From Ruthenibacterium avium (GTDB lineage: Bacteria > Bacillota > Clostridia > Oscillospirales > Ruminococcaceae), in the NCBI GenBank assembly GCA_019118905.1, contig DWYA01000074.1:1-13989 (forward strand): a DNA stretch of 13,989 nt, given 5' to 3'. This document shows positions 1 to 8,672 of the stretch, one piece after another. The position numbers and the translations under genes were made by a program. The notes beneath the pieces are model-generated. The model was not told where the DNA came from and did not search any database. It was given only the letters and a program-made list of their open reading frames with translations. Each line of letters begins with the position of its first letter. The stretch's first letter is position 1.

Positions 1-146
1 AACGCGCTAAAGTTAAAGTGATAGAGCAAAAAAATTGCTTCTATTTTATGAAAATTTTTATATGCATTTATATGCTCTTTACATAACGTTTACATGAACT
101 TTTTGTAACATTTCCATTAAAAATTTTTAAAACTGATTTACATTGC

Positions 147-196
147 AAAGAGGGCTTCCCGCAAGCCATTTTCATCACCTGCGGGAAGCCCTCTTT
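147..196. terminator. Bidirectional intrinsic terminator after the ATPase operon
   Basis: Two 16-base arms (147-162 AAAGAGGGCTTCCCGC and 181-196) pair perfectly, with one further A-T pair closing an approximately 16-base loop. On the minus strand it lies 20 bases past the stop of the subunit D gene, where an ATPase transcript should end. The T run is longer on the plus strand (five T after CTC) than on the minus strand (three T), so it may also stop a plus-strand transcript entering from the left. The AT-rich bases 1-146 show no gene. Confidence 0.85.
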
Positions 197-216
197 TTGT
201 AAAACTAAGTGCTGAT

Positions 217-834
217 TTATGTTTGATTTGCCTTTTGTCGTTTAATCACTTTCAACCTTGTAAACTCCTCACGCTCATGTTCTTCCAGCGTGGAAGAAAT
301 AAAGCGGATGTTATTGTCCAGCTTGGGAATCACCACATTTTCCAGCATATTGGCACGGCGCTGTGTTTTTTTAATCGCCGTTGCCAAGCGATAAACGCTG
401 TTTTCAATGCCGGCTAACTCCGCACAAAGACGCTTCACCTTATCAAAGCACAAGTAAGCGTCATCCAGCTGGGAAGAAGTTCCGTGAAAGCCGTAATAGG
501 GGTACGGCAGCGGAGAGTCGAGATATCCTGTAGGAAGATCGACCCCCATAATGCTGTGGCTGGTGACGGAAAACCCTTTTTCTTCCATAACAGGAGATGT
601 CAGCTGGCGGTCAATACCCAAAGAAATATTGGCCTTTTCCAAAGCGGCATACGCCCGTGTAAAGGTATCGCCGATCTCGCGTTGCATGGCTGCCGCCTTG
701 TCAATGAGGCGCATCATCTCGCGCATTAACACATTGCGTTTCCTGTCCAGCAGGTCAAACCCCAGTTTCGCCAAGGCAATATTTTTTTTACAGGCAATCA
801 GATTGCCCTTTGTCGGAAAAATCTGTTCTGCCAT
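217..834 (-). CDS. ntpD: V/A-type ATPase subunit D (central rotor shaft)
   Basis: This 205-residue protein is the central shaft that turns inside the A3B3 head and couples it to the membrane ring. Seen in the sequence: a long N-terminal helix beginning PTKGNL with a hydrophobic heptad-like pattern, and a C-terminal helix containing TQRRANMLENVVIP and ending in LEEHEREEFTRLKVIK, both family hallmarks. The length matches the usual 200-210 residues. The ATG at 834 has GAGGTG six bases upstream. It is the last gene of the operon, 64 bases after subunit B, and is followed by a terminator. The central part (about 80-120, rich in G, P and Y) is the less conserved hairpin tip region of the family. 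Confidence 0.95.
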   Translation of the reverse strand: MAEQIFPTKGNLIACKKNIALAKLGFDLLDRKRNVLMREMMRLIDKAAAMQREIGDTFTRAYAALEKANISLGIDRQLTSPVMEEKGFSVTSHSIMGVDLPTGYLDSPLPYPYYGFHGTSSQLDDAYLCFDKVKRLCAELAGIENSVYRLATAIKKTQRRANMLENVVIPKLDNNIRFISSTLEEHEREEFTRLKVIKRQKANQT

Positions 835-898
835 TTTTTCACCTCATTTTGCTTGATTTAACAAGTTAGGATTTCACACTGCTTTTCCAAACGGCATT

Positions 899-2290
899 TT
901 AATGCTTGCCGTAATGCTGTGCCAAAACCTTTTCGTCAATGCGCTCCAGCTCTTCACGCGGCAAAATAGACAGCAGACGCCAGCCCAAATCAAGGCTTTC
1001 GTCGATCGTGCGGTCTACCTGCTGACCCTGTCCCAAAAACTCACGCTCAAAGCGTTCGCCAAAAGCCAGATACTGCTTATCGGTATCGGACAGCTCTTCC
1101 TCGCCAATGACGCTTGCCAATCCGCGCGCGTCGCTCACCTTCGCATAGCTTGCAAACAGCTGGTTGGATACGTCGGAATGGTCGGAGCGCGTATAACCTT
1201 CACCAATGCCGTCCTTCATCAAACGGGACAGACTGGGCAGAATGCTGATGGGCGGATAAATGCCCTGCTGGTCCAGATAACGATCCAAAACAATCTGACC
1301 CTCTGTAATATAGCCCGTCAGGTCGGGAATCGGGTGGGTGATGTCATCATTGGGCATGGTCAAAATGGGAATCTGCGTCACGCTGCCGCCGCGCCCTTCA
1401 ATCACGCCGGCGCGTTCATACAGACTTGCAAAGTCGGAATACAAATAGCCGGGGTAACCTTTACGGCCCGGAATTTCACCCTTGGAGGAAGAAAATTCAC
1501 GCAGAGCCTCGGCATAGCTGGTCATATCCGTCATCACGACAAGGACATGCATATTCTGTTCAAATGCGAGATATTCCGCTGCTGTCAATGCGCAGCGCGG
1601 CGTCAAAATACGCTCGATAATCGGGTCGGACGACAAATTCAAAAACATGGTAACACGCGCCAGCGCGCCCGACTCCTCAAAGCTTCTGCGGAAATATTCT
1701 GCAACGTCTTTTGTAACGCCCATCGCGCAGAACACCACGCCGAATTTCTCTTTTCCGTCATCCGACAACTTTGCCTGACGCACAATTTGTGCTGCCAGCT
1801 TGTTGTGGCTCATACCGGAACCCGAGAAAATGGGAAGTTTTTGGCCGCGAATCAACGTAATTAAGGTATCAATGGAGGAAATACCGGTGCGGATATAGTT
1901 TCGCGGATACTGACGGCACACCGGGTTAATCGAGCTGCCGTTGATATCGTCAAAACGATTGGCGTAAACAGGGCCAAGGCCGTCAATCGGCTCGCCTGCA
2001 CCATTAAAAATACGGCCAACAATTTCACTGCTGAGGGCCAAACGCATCGGCTCGCCGGTAAAGCGGCTGGCCGTGTCGGAAAGAGAAAGCCCGTTGGTGC
2101 CGGAAAACACCTGAACGATGGCACGCTTTCCTTCCAATGCAACCACGCGCCCCGTGCGAACACCCTTCGAGGTGCGCACCTGCACCATTTCTTCGTAGCC
2201 GACATTTTCCACGCCGTCCACTGCAATCAAAGGGCCGTTAATATCGGAAAGCCCCAGATATTCCATACAATGCTGTGCCATGTTTCTCAC
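899..2290 (-). CDS. ntpB: V/A-type ATPase subunit B (non-catalytic, head)
   Basis: This is the regulatory, non-catalytic subunit that alternates with A in the hexameric head. At residues 152-162 it has LPIFSGSGMSHN in place of a P-loop, the normal degenerate form in B. DMTSYAEALRE (about 255-265) and GRKGYPGYLY (about 275-284) are conserved. Arg356 in the SLSRLMKDG segment corresponds to the arginine that reaches into the catalytic site at the A-B interface. The GTG at 2290 overlaps the subunit A stop by four bases (GTGA), with AAGG about seven bases upstream. An in-frame ATG at 2281 (Met4) is the alternative start, giving 460 rather than 463 residues. The overlap points to translational coupling with A, which makes sense for a 3:3 complex. 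Confidence 0.95.
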   Translation of the reverse strand: MRNMAQHCMEYLGLSDINGPLIAVDGVENVGYEEMVQVRTSKGVRTGRVVALEGKRAIVQVFSGTNGLSLSDTASRFTGEPMRLALSSEIVGRIFNGAGEPIDGLGPVYANRFDDINGSSINPVCRQYPRNYIRTGISSIDTLITLIRGQKLPIFSGSGMSHNKLAAQIVRQAKLSDDGKEKFGVVFCAMGVTKDVAEYFRRSFEESGALARVTMFLNLSSDPIIERILTPRCALTAAEYLAFEQNMHVLVVMTDMTSYAEALREFSSSKGEIPGRKGYPGYLYSDFASLYERAGVIEGRGGSVTQIPILTMPNDDITHPIPDLTGYITEGQIVLDRYLDQQGIYPPISILPSLSRLMKDGIGEGYTRSDHSDVSNQLFASYAKVSDARGLASVIGEEELSDTDKQYLAFGERFEREFLGQGQQVDRTIDESLDLGWRLLSILPREELERIDEKVLAQHYGKH

Positions 2291-4083
2291 TTCCCTTCCT
2301 TTTCGTTCTGGCTGTCCTCAACGCGGCGATGCTTTGCCAACAGCGTCTCACAAATCTCATCCAATTCCCGGTTGTAATCCCCGAACATTTCGGGCTTGTC
2401 GTTGGGAATTTCATATTTCACTTTAATCAGCTTGTCAAACAAGCCCGCCGCCGACATCTCGCTGACCGGAATGGAAGCATCCGCCAATTCTTTGGCCTTT
2501 TCATGCAGATGCAAAATGGCTTCCATCATCCATTTTTGCTTTTCAAGCGGCACATAAGTATCGTTTTTGTGGAATGCATTTTGCTGCAAGAAGCCCACGC
2601 GAATCACACGCGCAACTTCCAAAGTCAGCTTTTGGCTGTCGGGCAAAACGTCCGAGCCAATCAGCTTGACAATCTCCATCAGCTTGTTTTCCTCGCTCAA
2701 GAGGCCCAGCATTTTTCCGCGCATTGTGCAGAAATCCTCGCCCAAGTGCTCGGTGTAATACGGGTCCAAATCTTCATAGTACTCGCTGTAACTGATGGTC
2801 CAGTTGATGGCGGGATAGTGACGCGCATAAGCAAGGCTTTTGTCCAAAGCCAAAAAGCAGCGCACAAAACGCTTTGTATTTTGTGTAACCGGCTCGGAGA
2901 AATCGGAGCCTTGCGGCGAAACTGCACCGATAATCGAAACGCTTGCATTCTCTCCGCACAAGCTTTCCACACAGCCGGCGCGCTCGTAGAACGCAGCCAG
3001 TCGGCTGGGCAAGTAGGCCGGGAAACCTTCCTCGGCGGGCATTTCCTCCAAGCGGCCGGAAATCTCACGCAGAGCCTCAGCCCAGCGGGAGGTCGAGTCA
3101 GCCATCATAGCCACGTCATAACCCATGTCGCGGTAATACTCCGCAAGCGTAATGCCCGTATAAATTGACGCTTCACGCGCAGCCACAGGCATGTTGGAGG
3201 TGTTGGCAATCAAAACGGTACGCTCGGTCATCGGCTTGCCGGACTTCGGATCTTCCAGCTCGGAAAACTCCGTCAGTACCTGTGTCATCTCGTTGCCGCG
3301 TTCACCGCAGCCCACATAAATAATAATGTCTGCGTCGCTCCATTTTGCCAGCTGATGCTGCGTCATGGTTTTGCCCGTACCGAATCCGCCCGGAACAGCT
3401 GCCGCACCGCCTTTTGCAATCGGGAACAGCGTATCAATGACACGCTGGCCGGTAATAAGCGGCTTGCCAATCGGCTGCCGGCTTTTCACAGGGCGCGGCA
3501 CACGAATGGGCCATCTTTGCGCAAGGCAAATCTCTTTTTTCTCGCCCGTTTCGGTTTCCACCACACAAATGGGCGTCACGACATTATACTTTCCAGACGG
3601 GGCAACCCATTTCACAACGCCCTGCACATCCGGCGGCACCATGCTTTTATGCGTGATAATGGAAGTTTCTGGGCAGGTGGCAATCACTTCGCCGCCGTAA
3701 ACTGTTTGGCCTTCTTTGATGCACACGGTAACATCCCAAAGGCGCTCCTCGTCCAAACTGCTGACGTGCATACCGGCACCGATGAAAGCGCCGCTTTGCT
3801 GGGCAATTTCTTTCAGCGGGCGTTCAATGCCGTCAAAAATATTTTGCATAATACCAGGGCCCAGCGTTGCGGACAGGGGTGCGCCCGTTCCTTTGACCGG
3901 CTCACCGACACGCAGGCCGGTGGTATTTTCATATACCTGAATGGTGGTGCGATGCTCATTGACGCTGATTACCTCACCAACCAGCCCTGCGGCGCCGACA
4001 TACACCATCTCCATCATTTCGAAGGTATCGGTATCCCGCACTGTCACAACAGGGCCGTTAATGGAATATATTGTATCTTTCAT
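2287..4083 (-). CDS. ntpA: V/A-type ATPase subunit A (catalytic, head)
   Basis: This 598-residue catalytic subunit binds and hydrolyses, or makes, ATP. It begins with the beta-barrel domain (INGPVVTV, about 8-15). The extra domain typical of V/A catalytic subunits lies at about 110-185. The Walker A motif is GGFGTGKT (232-239), GERGNE is at 260-265 (its glutamate is the usual catalytic one), and the Walker B region is DVAMMADSTSRW (323-334). No key residue is missing and the length is normal. The ATG at 4083 has GAAGG seven bases upstream. It lies 33 bases after subunit E and overlaps the start of subunit B. Its V/A identity is clear from the A-subunit insert and the pairing with B; an F-type beta subunit would be about 460-480 residues. 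Confidence 0.97.
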   Translation of the reverse strand: MKDTIYSINGPVVTVRDTDTFEMMEMVYVGAAGLVGEVISVNEHRTTIQVYENTTGLRVGEPVKGTGAPLSATLGPGIMQNIFDGIERPLKEIAQQSGAFIGAGMHVSSLDEERLWDVTVCIKEGQTVYGGEVIATCPETSIITHKSMVPPDVQGVVKWVAPSGKYNVVTPICVVETETGEKKEICLAQRWPIRVPRPVKSRQPIGKPLITGQRVIDTLFPIAKGGAAAVPGGFGTGKTMTQHQLAKWSDADIIIYVGCGERGNEMTQVLTEFSELEDPKSGKPMTERTVLIANTSNMPVAAREASIYTGITLAEYYRDMGYDVAMMADSTSRWAEALREISGRLEEMPAEEGFPAYLPSRLAAFYERAGCVESLCGENASVSIIGAVSPQGSDFSEPVTQNTKRFVRCFLALDKSLAYARHYPAINWTISYSEYYEDLDPYYTEHLGEDFCTMRGKMLGLLSEENKLMEIVKLIGSDVLPDSQKLTLEVARVIRVGFLQQNAFHKNDTYVPLEKQKWMMEAILHLHEKAKELADASIPVSEMSAAGLFDKLIKVKYEIPNDKPEMFGDYNRELDEICETLLAKHRRVEDSQNEKEGK

Positions 4084-4116
4084 TGCGAACCTTCTCTCCT
4101 TGTTCCTCGGCGGGCA

Positions 4117-4737
4117 TTATTCCACATGCAGCCCACAGCGCGTTAAAAACGCCTCACGCTCAGCCTGAGCAGCAAAATCCAGCGTTTCATCGTAGCGCAC
4201 ACGCCCTGCCTCCAGGCGGAAGCCGCCCATGCGGATGCTGCGTTCGCTTTTCACGGTGCAGCTCGGATAAATTTTGCGTGCCAGCGCGCCAAGACGGTCT
4301 TCATCACCGCTTTTCACATACAAGGTAACCGCATCTTTTCCCACCGCTTTGGACAAGTTTTCCAAACGTTTTTTCATGTCGCTCTCATACTGTGCCGAGG
4401 ACACATAGGTTTCAATTTCTTCCTCTGCTTCTGCAAACAGCGCATTTACAAGCTGTCTGCGGTAAACAAGCAATTTTTTGCGGTTTTCCTGCTTTTGTGC
4501 AGCGCTTTCCCGGGCAAGCTTGGTTTGAGCCTCAGCGCGATAAGCCGCCACGGGGTCGCTTCGCTTGGAAGCAATCAAAGATTCATACAGCTCGTCCGCT
4601 TGCTGCTTGGCTTGGTCCAATACCGTTTGCGCCTGACGCTGTGCGGCCTCCATCACGGAATCGTCAAAACCGGCATATTTTTTCTCGCTGTTTAAATTTT
4701 GGGCTACGCGCTGCAGCTCGGCCTGTTTTTTATTCAT
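4117..4737 (-). CDS. ntpE: V/A-type ATPase subunit E (peripheral stalk)
   Basis: Subunit E forms the peripheral stalk with the G/H subunit and holds the head still against the rotor. The protein has 206 residues. The N-terminal half is a charged, alanine- and glutamine-rich helix (about 25-110) suited to a coiled coil. The C-terminal half is a globular domain with the family-type GGFRLEAGRVRYDETLD segment. An in-frame GTG at 4743 overlaps the GAGGTG ribosome binding site, so the ATG at 4737, five to six bases after that site, is the likely start. The gene follows subunit F by nine bases. Sequence conservation in E is low, so the assignment also rests on position in the operon. Confidence 0.88.
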   Translation of the reverse strand: MNKKQAELQRVAQNLNSEKKYAGFDDSVMEAAQRQAQTVLDQAKQQADELYESLIASKRSDPVAAYRAEAQTKLARESAAQKQENRKKLLVYRRQLVNALFAEAEEEIETYVSSAQYESDMKKRLENLSKAVGKDAVTLYVKSGDEDRLGALARKIYPSCTVKSERSIRMGGFRLEAGRVRYDETLDFAAQAEREAFLTRCGLHVE

Positions 4738-4746
4738 GTTCACACC

Positions 4747-5055
4747 TCAAATCTTTACGCCCACTACCTCGGAAATGTAGCGTCGGATGCTGTCGCCCGG
4801 ATTTGAATCGCTGTGGCGGTCGGGCATTTCCACGATCAGCGGACGGCGACGGGTTAATTTATAGGAAAACACCAGCTCCGAGCAGCGTGCCACCAGCTTA
4901 TCCGTAATTAAAACCAAGCCAACTTCCGGGTCGGCACAAGCCTTTTCCAGCGCCTTTCGCACTTCTTCTTCCTCGTGCACCACGACGCCCTTTACCCCCA
5001 CCAGACGCATTCCCGCCAGGGTATCCACGTTATCGCTGATCAAAAAGTATTTCAT
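4747..5055 (-). CDS. ntpG: V/A-type ATPase subunit F (central stalk)
   Basis: This 102-residue protein binds subunit D in the central shaft. It opens MKYFLISDNVDTLAGMRLVG, close to the family pattern of a beta strand followed by D-x-x-T-x-x-G-x-x-L-x-G. It carries VGLVLITDKLV (about 55-65) and then PLIVEMPD (about 92-99 region of the Rossmann-like fold). The length matches the normal 100-110. The gene is called ntpG in Enterococcus naming and atpF in others. A G-rich stretch lies upstream of the ATG at 5055. It sits 17 bases after subunit K. F comes before E here, whereas in well-known operons it follows C or E. Confidence 0.92.
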   Translation of the reverse strand: MKYFLISDNVDTLAGMRLVGVKGVVVHEEEEVRKALEKACADPEVGLVLITDKLVARCSELVFSYKLTRRRPLIVEMPDRHSDSNPGDSIRRYISEVVGVKI

Positions 5056-5072
5056 CAGGGTATTCCCCCCGC

Positions 5073-5405
5073 TTAAATTTTGGAAAGGATGAGGATAGAA
5101 ACCAACATGCCGTACAGAGCAATACCTTCGCCAAGTGCAACGAAAATCAAGGATTTACCAAAGCTTTTCGGATCTTCGGTCAAAGCGCCGATCGCTGCGG
5201 GTGCGCCTGCGCCAACAGCGATACCTGCGCCGATGCCTGCAATACCGGTAGACAGAGCCGCGGCAATCAAACCCAAGCCGTTGGAAGCGGCCTGAACCGT
5301 TTCGCCCTCAGCGAAAGCCACGCCGGAAAATGCACATGCCAGTGCAAAGGTGAGTGCCAACAAAAGTGCGCTGCGCAGCGTTTTTTTCATACCATTCTTT
5401 TTCAT
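5073..5405 (-). CDS. ntpK: V/A-type ATPase subunit K (membrane rotor ring, proteolipid)
   Basis: Subunit K is the ring subunit that carries ions across the membrane. The 110-residue protein starts with a signal-peptide-like segment (basic MKKNGMKK, a hydrophobic core at about 13-29, likely cleavage after Ala32 in VAFA-EG). A single helical hairpin follows: helix 1 about 43-75, loop TEDP (76-79), helix 2 about 84-108 with the ion-binding Glu93 in LGEGIALYG. It is thus the two-helix form, as in Thermus, not the four-helix form of Enterococcus hirae. By alignment the Na+ ligands of the E. hirae ring are replaced (Val64, Gly94, Ile95), which suggests protons. The ATG at 5405 has GGAGG eight bases upstream. 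A 228-base gap separates it from subunit I. Confidence 0.95.
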   Translation of the reverse strand: MKKNGMKKTLRSALLLALTFALACAFSGVAFAEGETVQAASNGLGLIAAALSTGIAGIGAGIAVGAGAPAAIGALTEDPKSFGKSLIFVALGEGIALYGMLVSILILSKI

Positions 5406-5497
5406 TGTTATTTCCTCCAGTCGATTTCGTAAAGTAAAAAAATTTATTGTCAGTCCGCATCAAGGGCGTTTCTGAAAACAAAGAAATGCACAGATTT

Positions 5498-5526
5498 TTT
5501 GTAAAAACTAGGTGGCTGCAAGGCAA
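5498..5526 (-). promoter_or_regulatory. Candidate internal sigma-A promoter before subunit K
   Basis: On the minus strand TTGCCT (5521-5526) and TACAAA (5498-5503) are separated by exactly 17 bases. Each matches four of six consensus bases. It lies downstream of a terminator-like hairpin and about 93 bases before the K start, so it could drive K-F-E-A-B-D separately. It is a hexamer match only and could be chance. Confidence 0.35.
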
Positions 5527-5584
5527 AAACGCGGGAATCCTTTGTGGATGGCGAGTATTTTAACGCCGCAGACACCGGTTCATG

Positions 5585-5614
5585 CAGAAAAAACTGAAAA
5601 TTTCGACTTTTCAG
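5585..5614 (-). terminator. Terminator-like hairpin between subunits I and K
   Basis: On the minus strand CTGAAAA (5608-5614) and TTTTCAG (5594-5600) pair across a seven-base loop and are followed at once by six T. The hairpin starts 20 bases after the subunit I stop. The stem is AT-rich, so termination would probably be partial. This would fit lowering readthrough from H-C-I or separating two transcription units. Confidence 0.45.
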
Positions 5615-5633
5615 AAAGCCCATGGGACGGCAA

Positions 5634-7589
5634 TCAAGATTCCATCAGTTCCTTTCCGGAACGCACATGCAGCGGCGTGAACGGACGCCCTTCTGCGTCA
5701 AAGAAGCGGCTGAAAATTTCGTAGAACTCAAGGCGAAGCACTTGGATGCCCACAAACAAGCCCTCCAGCGCCATAACAAACAAGTTGCCCACAATAACAA
5801 TCAGCCAATAAATCACAGGCTGGGTTGTCATCGCCGCCAAGGTGAATACCACGCTCATCATACCGGCGTGAGCCAGCACGAAGCCGCCGACACGCAAAAA
5901 GCTCATTGTGTTGGAAGCAAAGCTCAAAAGCGCGTCAAACATCTCGAAAAATCCGTTAATGATAATTTCGCCGGGTTTTCCGGGGTTTTTGCCCTCCAGC
6001 GCCAGACAGATCGGCTCACAGAAATACATGCAAAGGAAGGGCACCACAATCAGCAAGATAATGTAAGGCATAGAACCGATGAACGATGCCTCAACCCCCA
6101 GCATGGGAAGCAGCAAACAAACAAGCGCTAAGTAGAAAACAAGCCCCGCTACACCATTAACAGAAAATAGTGTTTTGGCAATAATTCCTCGCTTAAAGTT
6201 GGAAATAATGCCGGTTCCAAGCGCGCATACAATGATAAAGATACCGGCCACAATGCTGGTAATCAAAATCATGTTAATGCTCTCTGGGTGAAGAACCTCC
6301 AGCGGCTTTTCCGCAAAGCCCAAAGCGTGATACATCGGGTCTAAGAGGTTTTCAAAGCCAAACACGCTTCCGTACAAAAAGCCGAACAAAACCGAAAACA
6401 AGCTGCACCGTGCCAAAACAAGCCCCAGCTGCATTTGCTTCTTTTTGTACATAAAGAAGTATCCAATCAAACCGAGCAGCAAGCCTTGTCCCACGTCACC
6501 GAACATGATGCCGAACAAAACGGCATAGGTTACAGCCACTAAGCCGGTGGGGTCAATATCGCCGTAATTGGGCAAACCGTACATTGTAACAAACAGCTCA
6601 AACGGACGTGTCAGCCAATTATTTTTCAGCTTTGTGGGCGGCTTCAGATTTTCATCCAGCTCGGTTTCCGTGCCAAGTTCTTCATCCGCACAAACGCGCA
6701 CATCAGGAAGCTCTTTTGCAATGGCTTCACGCAGACGCCCCGTGCTCTCATCCGGTACAAAACCGCTGATGTAGTAGCTGTTGTCCAAAAGCACCACATG
6801 ACGGTACATTTGGGCAATTTGCGACTCGTAATTGAGCCAAGCGGCAATCTTCTGGAGCTTTACCACTTCATCTTTCTGTGCGACGGCTGCCAAGTTTTCC
6901 AGCTCCGCCTTGCGCCGGTTCATCTCGCTTTCTTCCGACAAAATCTGTGCCAAAGCATCCTGCGGTGTACCGTGTACAAAGTCCGGCACCCAAATTCGCT
7001 CGAAATAAAGCGATGCAAAAATACGGTCAACTTCCTCGGCGCTTTGCTCGGCCACAAAGTACATGCCCCAGTAGTACTCGCCGTCAAAGTCGTATTCGCG
7101 GAAGGTAAACGAATGACCTTCATAATAAGGAAGCTTGACATAACTGTCTTTCGGAAGGCGTCCAAAACGAACTTTCAAATACCGGCACGAAAAGATATCG
7201 TCCATACTGGTTTGCAGGCCGGTCAAGTGATACAACTGTGTTTTGGCTTGCTCATACGTTGCCAGCTTTGCGTTGATTTGCGTTTTTTCTTGGCTGCGGC
7301 GTGCCACCTCCTGCACGAATCCGTTTACAAAAACTCGCGCTTCTTCCAAATCATACGGTACGCCGTCATACTCACCGGGAACATTATCCGCACCGATGTC
7401 TTTCAGCACGCCTACGGTTTGATTCAGCAGCGGCCCATATTCATCTTCTTTCTGACCGGTTGTCGCAATGCCAAGCGCTCCCGCGTCATCCGCATCGAAA
7501 ATTGACAGCCGCGCAAGCAGTTCCAGCGTCTGCTGAGGGTCACGCCCCGGGCCGTAAACGTTCATATGCGTCATTTTTACCATACCCAT
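5634..7589 (-). CDS. ntpI: V/A-type ATPase subunit I (membrane stator, ion channel)
   Basis: Subunit I (equivalent to the eukaryotic a subunit) forms the ion path beside the K ring. The 651-residue protein has a cytosolic N-terminal half with coiled-coil-like segments (about 90-125 and 215-260). A membrane domain of about seven or eight helices follows from residue 350. The conserved arginines that interact with the ring glutamate are visible: Arg566 in SNTMSFLRVGG and Arg619 in VLRLEFYEIFSRFF. The C-terminus ends with the family-type GRPFTPL segment. Length and motifs are complete. The ATG at 7589 has GAGGTG eight bases upstream. It follows subunit C by 19 bases. Confidence 0.96.
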   Translation of the reverse strand: MGMVKMTHMNVYGPGRDPQQTLELLARLSIFDADDAGALGIATTGQKEDEYGPLLNQTVGVLKDIGADNVPGEYDGVPYDLEEARVFVNGFVQEVARRSQEKTQINAKLATYEQAKTQLYHLTGLQTSMDDIFSCRYLKVRFGRLPKDSYVKLPYYEGHSFTFREYDFDGEYYWGMYFVAEQSAEEVDRIFASLYFERIWVPDFVHGTPQDALAQILSEESEMNRRKAELENLAAVAQKDEVVKLQKIAAWLNYESQIAQMYRHVVLLDNSYYISGFVPDESTGRLREAIAKELPDVRVCADEELGTETELDENLKPPTKLKNNWLTRPFELFVTMYGLPNYGDIDPTGLVAVTYAVLFGIMFGDVGQGLLLGLIGYFFMYKKKQMQLGLVLARCSLFSVLFGFLYGSVFGFENLLDPMYHALGFAEKPLEVLHPESINMILITSIVAGIFIIVCALGTGIISNFKRGIIAKTLFSVNGVAGLVFYLALVCLLLPMLGVEASFIGSMPYIILLIVVPFLCMYFCEPICLALEGKNPGKPGEIIINGFFEMFDALLSFASNTMSFLRVGGFVLAHAGMMSVVFTLAAMTTQPVIYWLIVIVGNLFVMALEGLFVGIQVLRLEFYEIFSRFFDAEGRPFTPLHVRSGKELMES

Positions 7590-7608
7590 GCAGATTCACC
7601 TCACTTCT

Positions 7609-8652
7609 TCAATATTTCATAAATTCCTGCATCTGCGCAGCCGACAGTCCATAGCGCACGCCCTCGACAATGCTGACAATATTGCTTCGTTCAATGGTTG
7701 CCAAGCAGAGCAGCGCCACCAAAACCGTATCCGGCGAAGAAGAAAAATGCAAAAGGCGCGTTGCCGCTTTTTGCAGTGTGCGGTTTGCACTAACTGCATC
7801 ATCAATGTCGGGCGCTGCCGTTCGTTCACCATATACTTCTTTCGCGCGCGATGCGTTATAAATGCGCAAAAACTCATCCAAATCTGCCGCCTGGGCCAAT
7901 CGCGCGGTTGTTTTGGGCCCCAGCGTATAGTGATACGGCAGCATTAAGCGCCGCAGCTGCTGTGGGGTGAATGCATGTGCAAAAAATGCTTTTGCACGGT
8001 ACAGCATGTCAATGTTGTAAATTTCCGCTTCCATCAAAAACAGTCGCTTGGTATCTCCGGCAAAGCGGCCGGTGCGAATTTTCTTAATGGAAGTTTCGTA
8101 GTAATACGTCCAAAGAACACGCTCACATTCCAAATGGTCCAGCTTCATGCCCTCTTTGGGAATCACCGGGGCCAAAATACGCCCATACGGTGTGCCGGAC
8201 ACGACGGCAAGGCATTGCTGAGGCGTTTCCGCCTGTGCCAATCGAATTAAGCTAAAGCTGGTTTTATCCGCTAAAAAGCCGGGAAGCTGTGTAATATAGT
8301 GGTGGTGAAAGCCCATTGCCAATAGGCGCAGCTTTTCCAAAAGCTCCTCAATTTCACACCGCATCATAAAAAAGGCAGCAAACCCTTCTTTATTGGTTAC
8401 ATAGTGCAGCAAAGACTCATACTTATAAAAAATATCCTTGTTTAGTGCCTGCTCCAGCTGTTCGCGGTGAACGTCGGCGCTGTTGAGCCCTGCTAAACTG
8501 TGGCGAAAATAAGGATGGTCTTTTAAGTAGGCCACTATCTCCAAAACGCTGTGCTTACGCATCAGCTCGGCATATTCTGCTTTGGTCAAACGGCGCGCCG
8601 CAATCGCTTTCGCCTTGGGCACTACCGCAAGCGCCGATAACGATTCCATCAT
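7609..8652 (-). CDS. ntpC: V/A-type ATPase subunit C (socket between shaft and ring)
   Basis: Subunit C (equivalent to eukaryotic d) is a membrane-associated, mostly helical funnel that seats the central shaft on the K ring. The 347-residue protein is all-helical in composition. It shows the family's repeated pattern of short helical bundles, for example LTKAEYAELM near residue 25 and ALNKDIFYKYESLL near 88. A C-terminal ARLAQAADLDEFLRIY stretch is also typical. Length is close to the usual 330-350. The ATG at 8652 has GAGGAAAAGG just upstream; the second Met (8649) is a minor alternative. Identification leans on operon context plus overall pattern, since C diverges strongly. Its position before subunit I is unusual. 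Confidence 0.88.
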   Translation of the reverse strand: MMESLSALAVVPKAKAIAARRLTKAEYAELMRKHSVLEIVAYLKDHPYFRHSLAGLNSADVHREQLEQALNKDIFYKYESLLHYVTNKEGFAAFFMMRCEIEELLEKLRLLAMGFHHHYITQLPGFLADKTSFSLIRLAQAETPQQCLAVVSGTPYGRILAPVIPKEGMKLDHLECERVLWTYYYETSIKKIRTGRFAGDTKRLFLMEAEIYNIDMLYRAKAFFAHAFTPQQLRRLMLPYHYTLGPKTTARLAQAADLDEFLRIYNASRAKEVYGERTAAPDIDDAVSANRTLQKAATRLLHFSSSPDTVLVALLCLATIERSNIVSIVEGVRYGLSAAQMQEFMKY

Positions 8653-8672
8653 AAGCCTTTTCCTCTTTGCTC

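Noticed and set aside
902..1864. A 320-residue open frame on the plus strand opposite subunit B
   Set aside because: It is antisense to a certain gene, has no family resemblance, and shows low-complexity composition typical of a reverse-complement shadow.
2275..3168. A 297-residue open frame on the plus strand opposite subunit A
   Set aside because: It lies within the strongly conserved catalytic subunit gene and shows no recognisable motifs.
2690..3480. Possible moonlighting or split subunit A because of several long overlapping frames
   Set aside because: The 598-residue frame is uninterrupted with all motifs in order; the overlaps are a composition effect.
5308..5526. A 72-residue minus-strand frame spanning the I-K gap
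   Set aside because: It runs out of frame into subunit K, has no clear ribosome binding site, and does not resemble a protein. The gap is better explained as regulatory.
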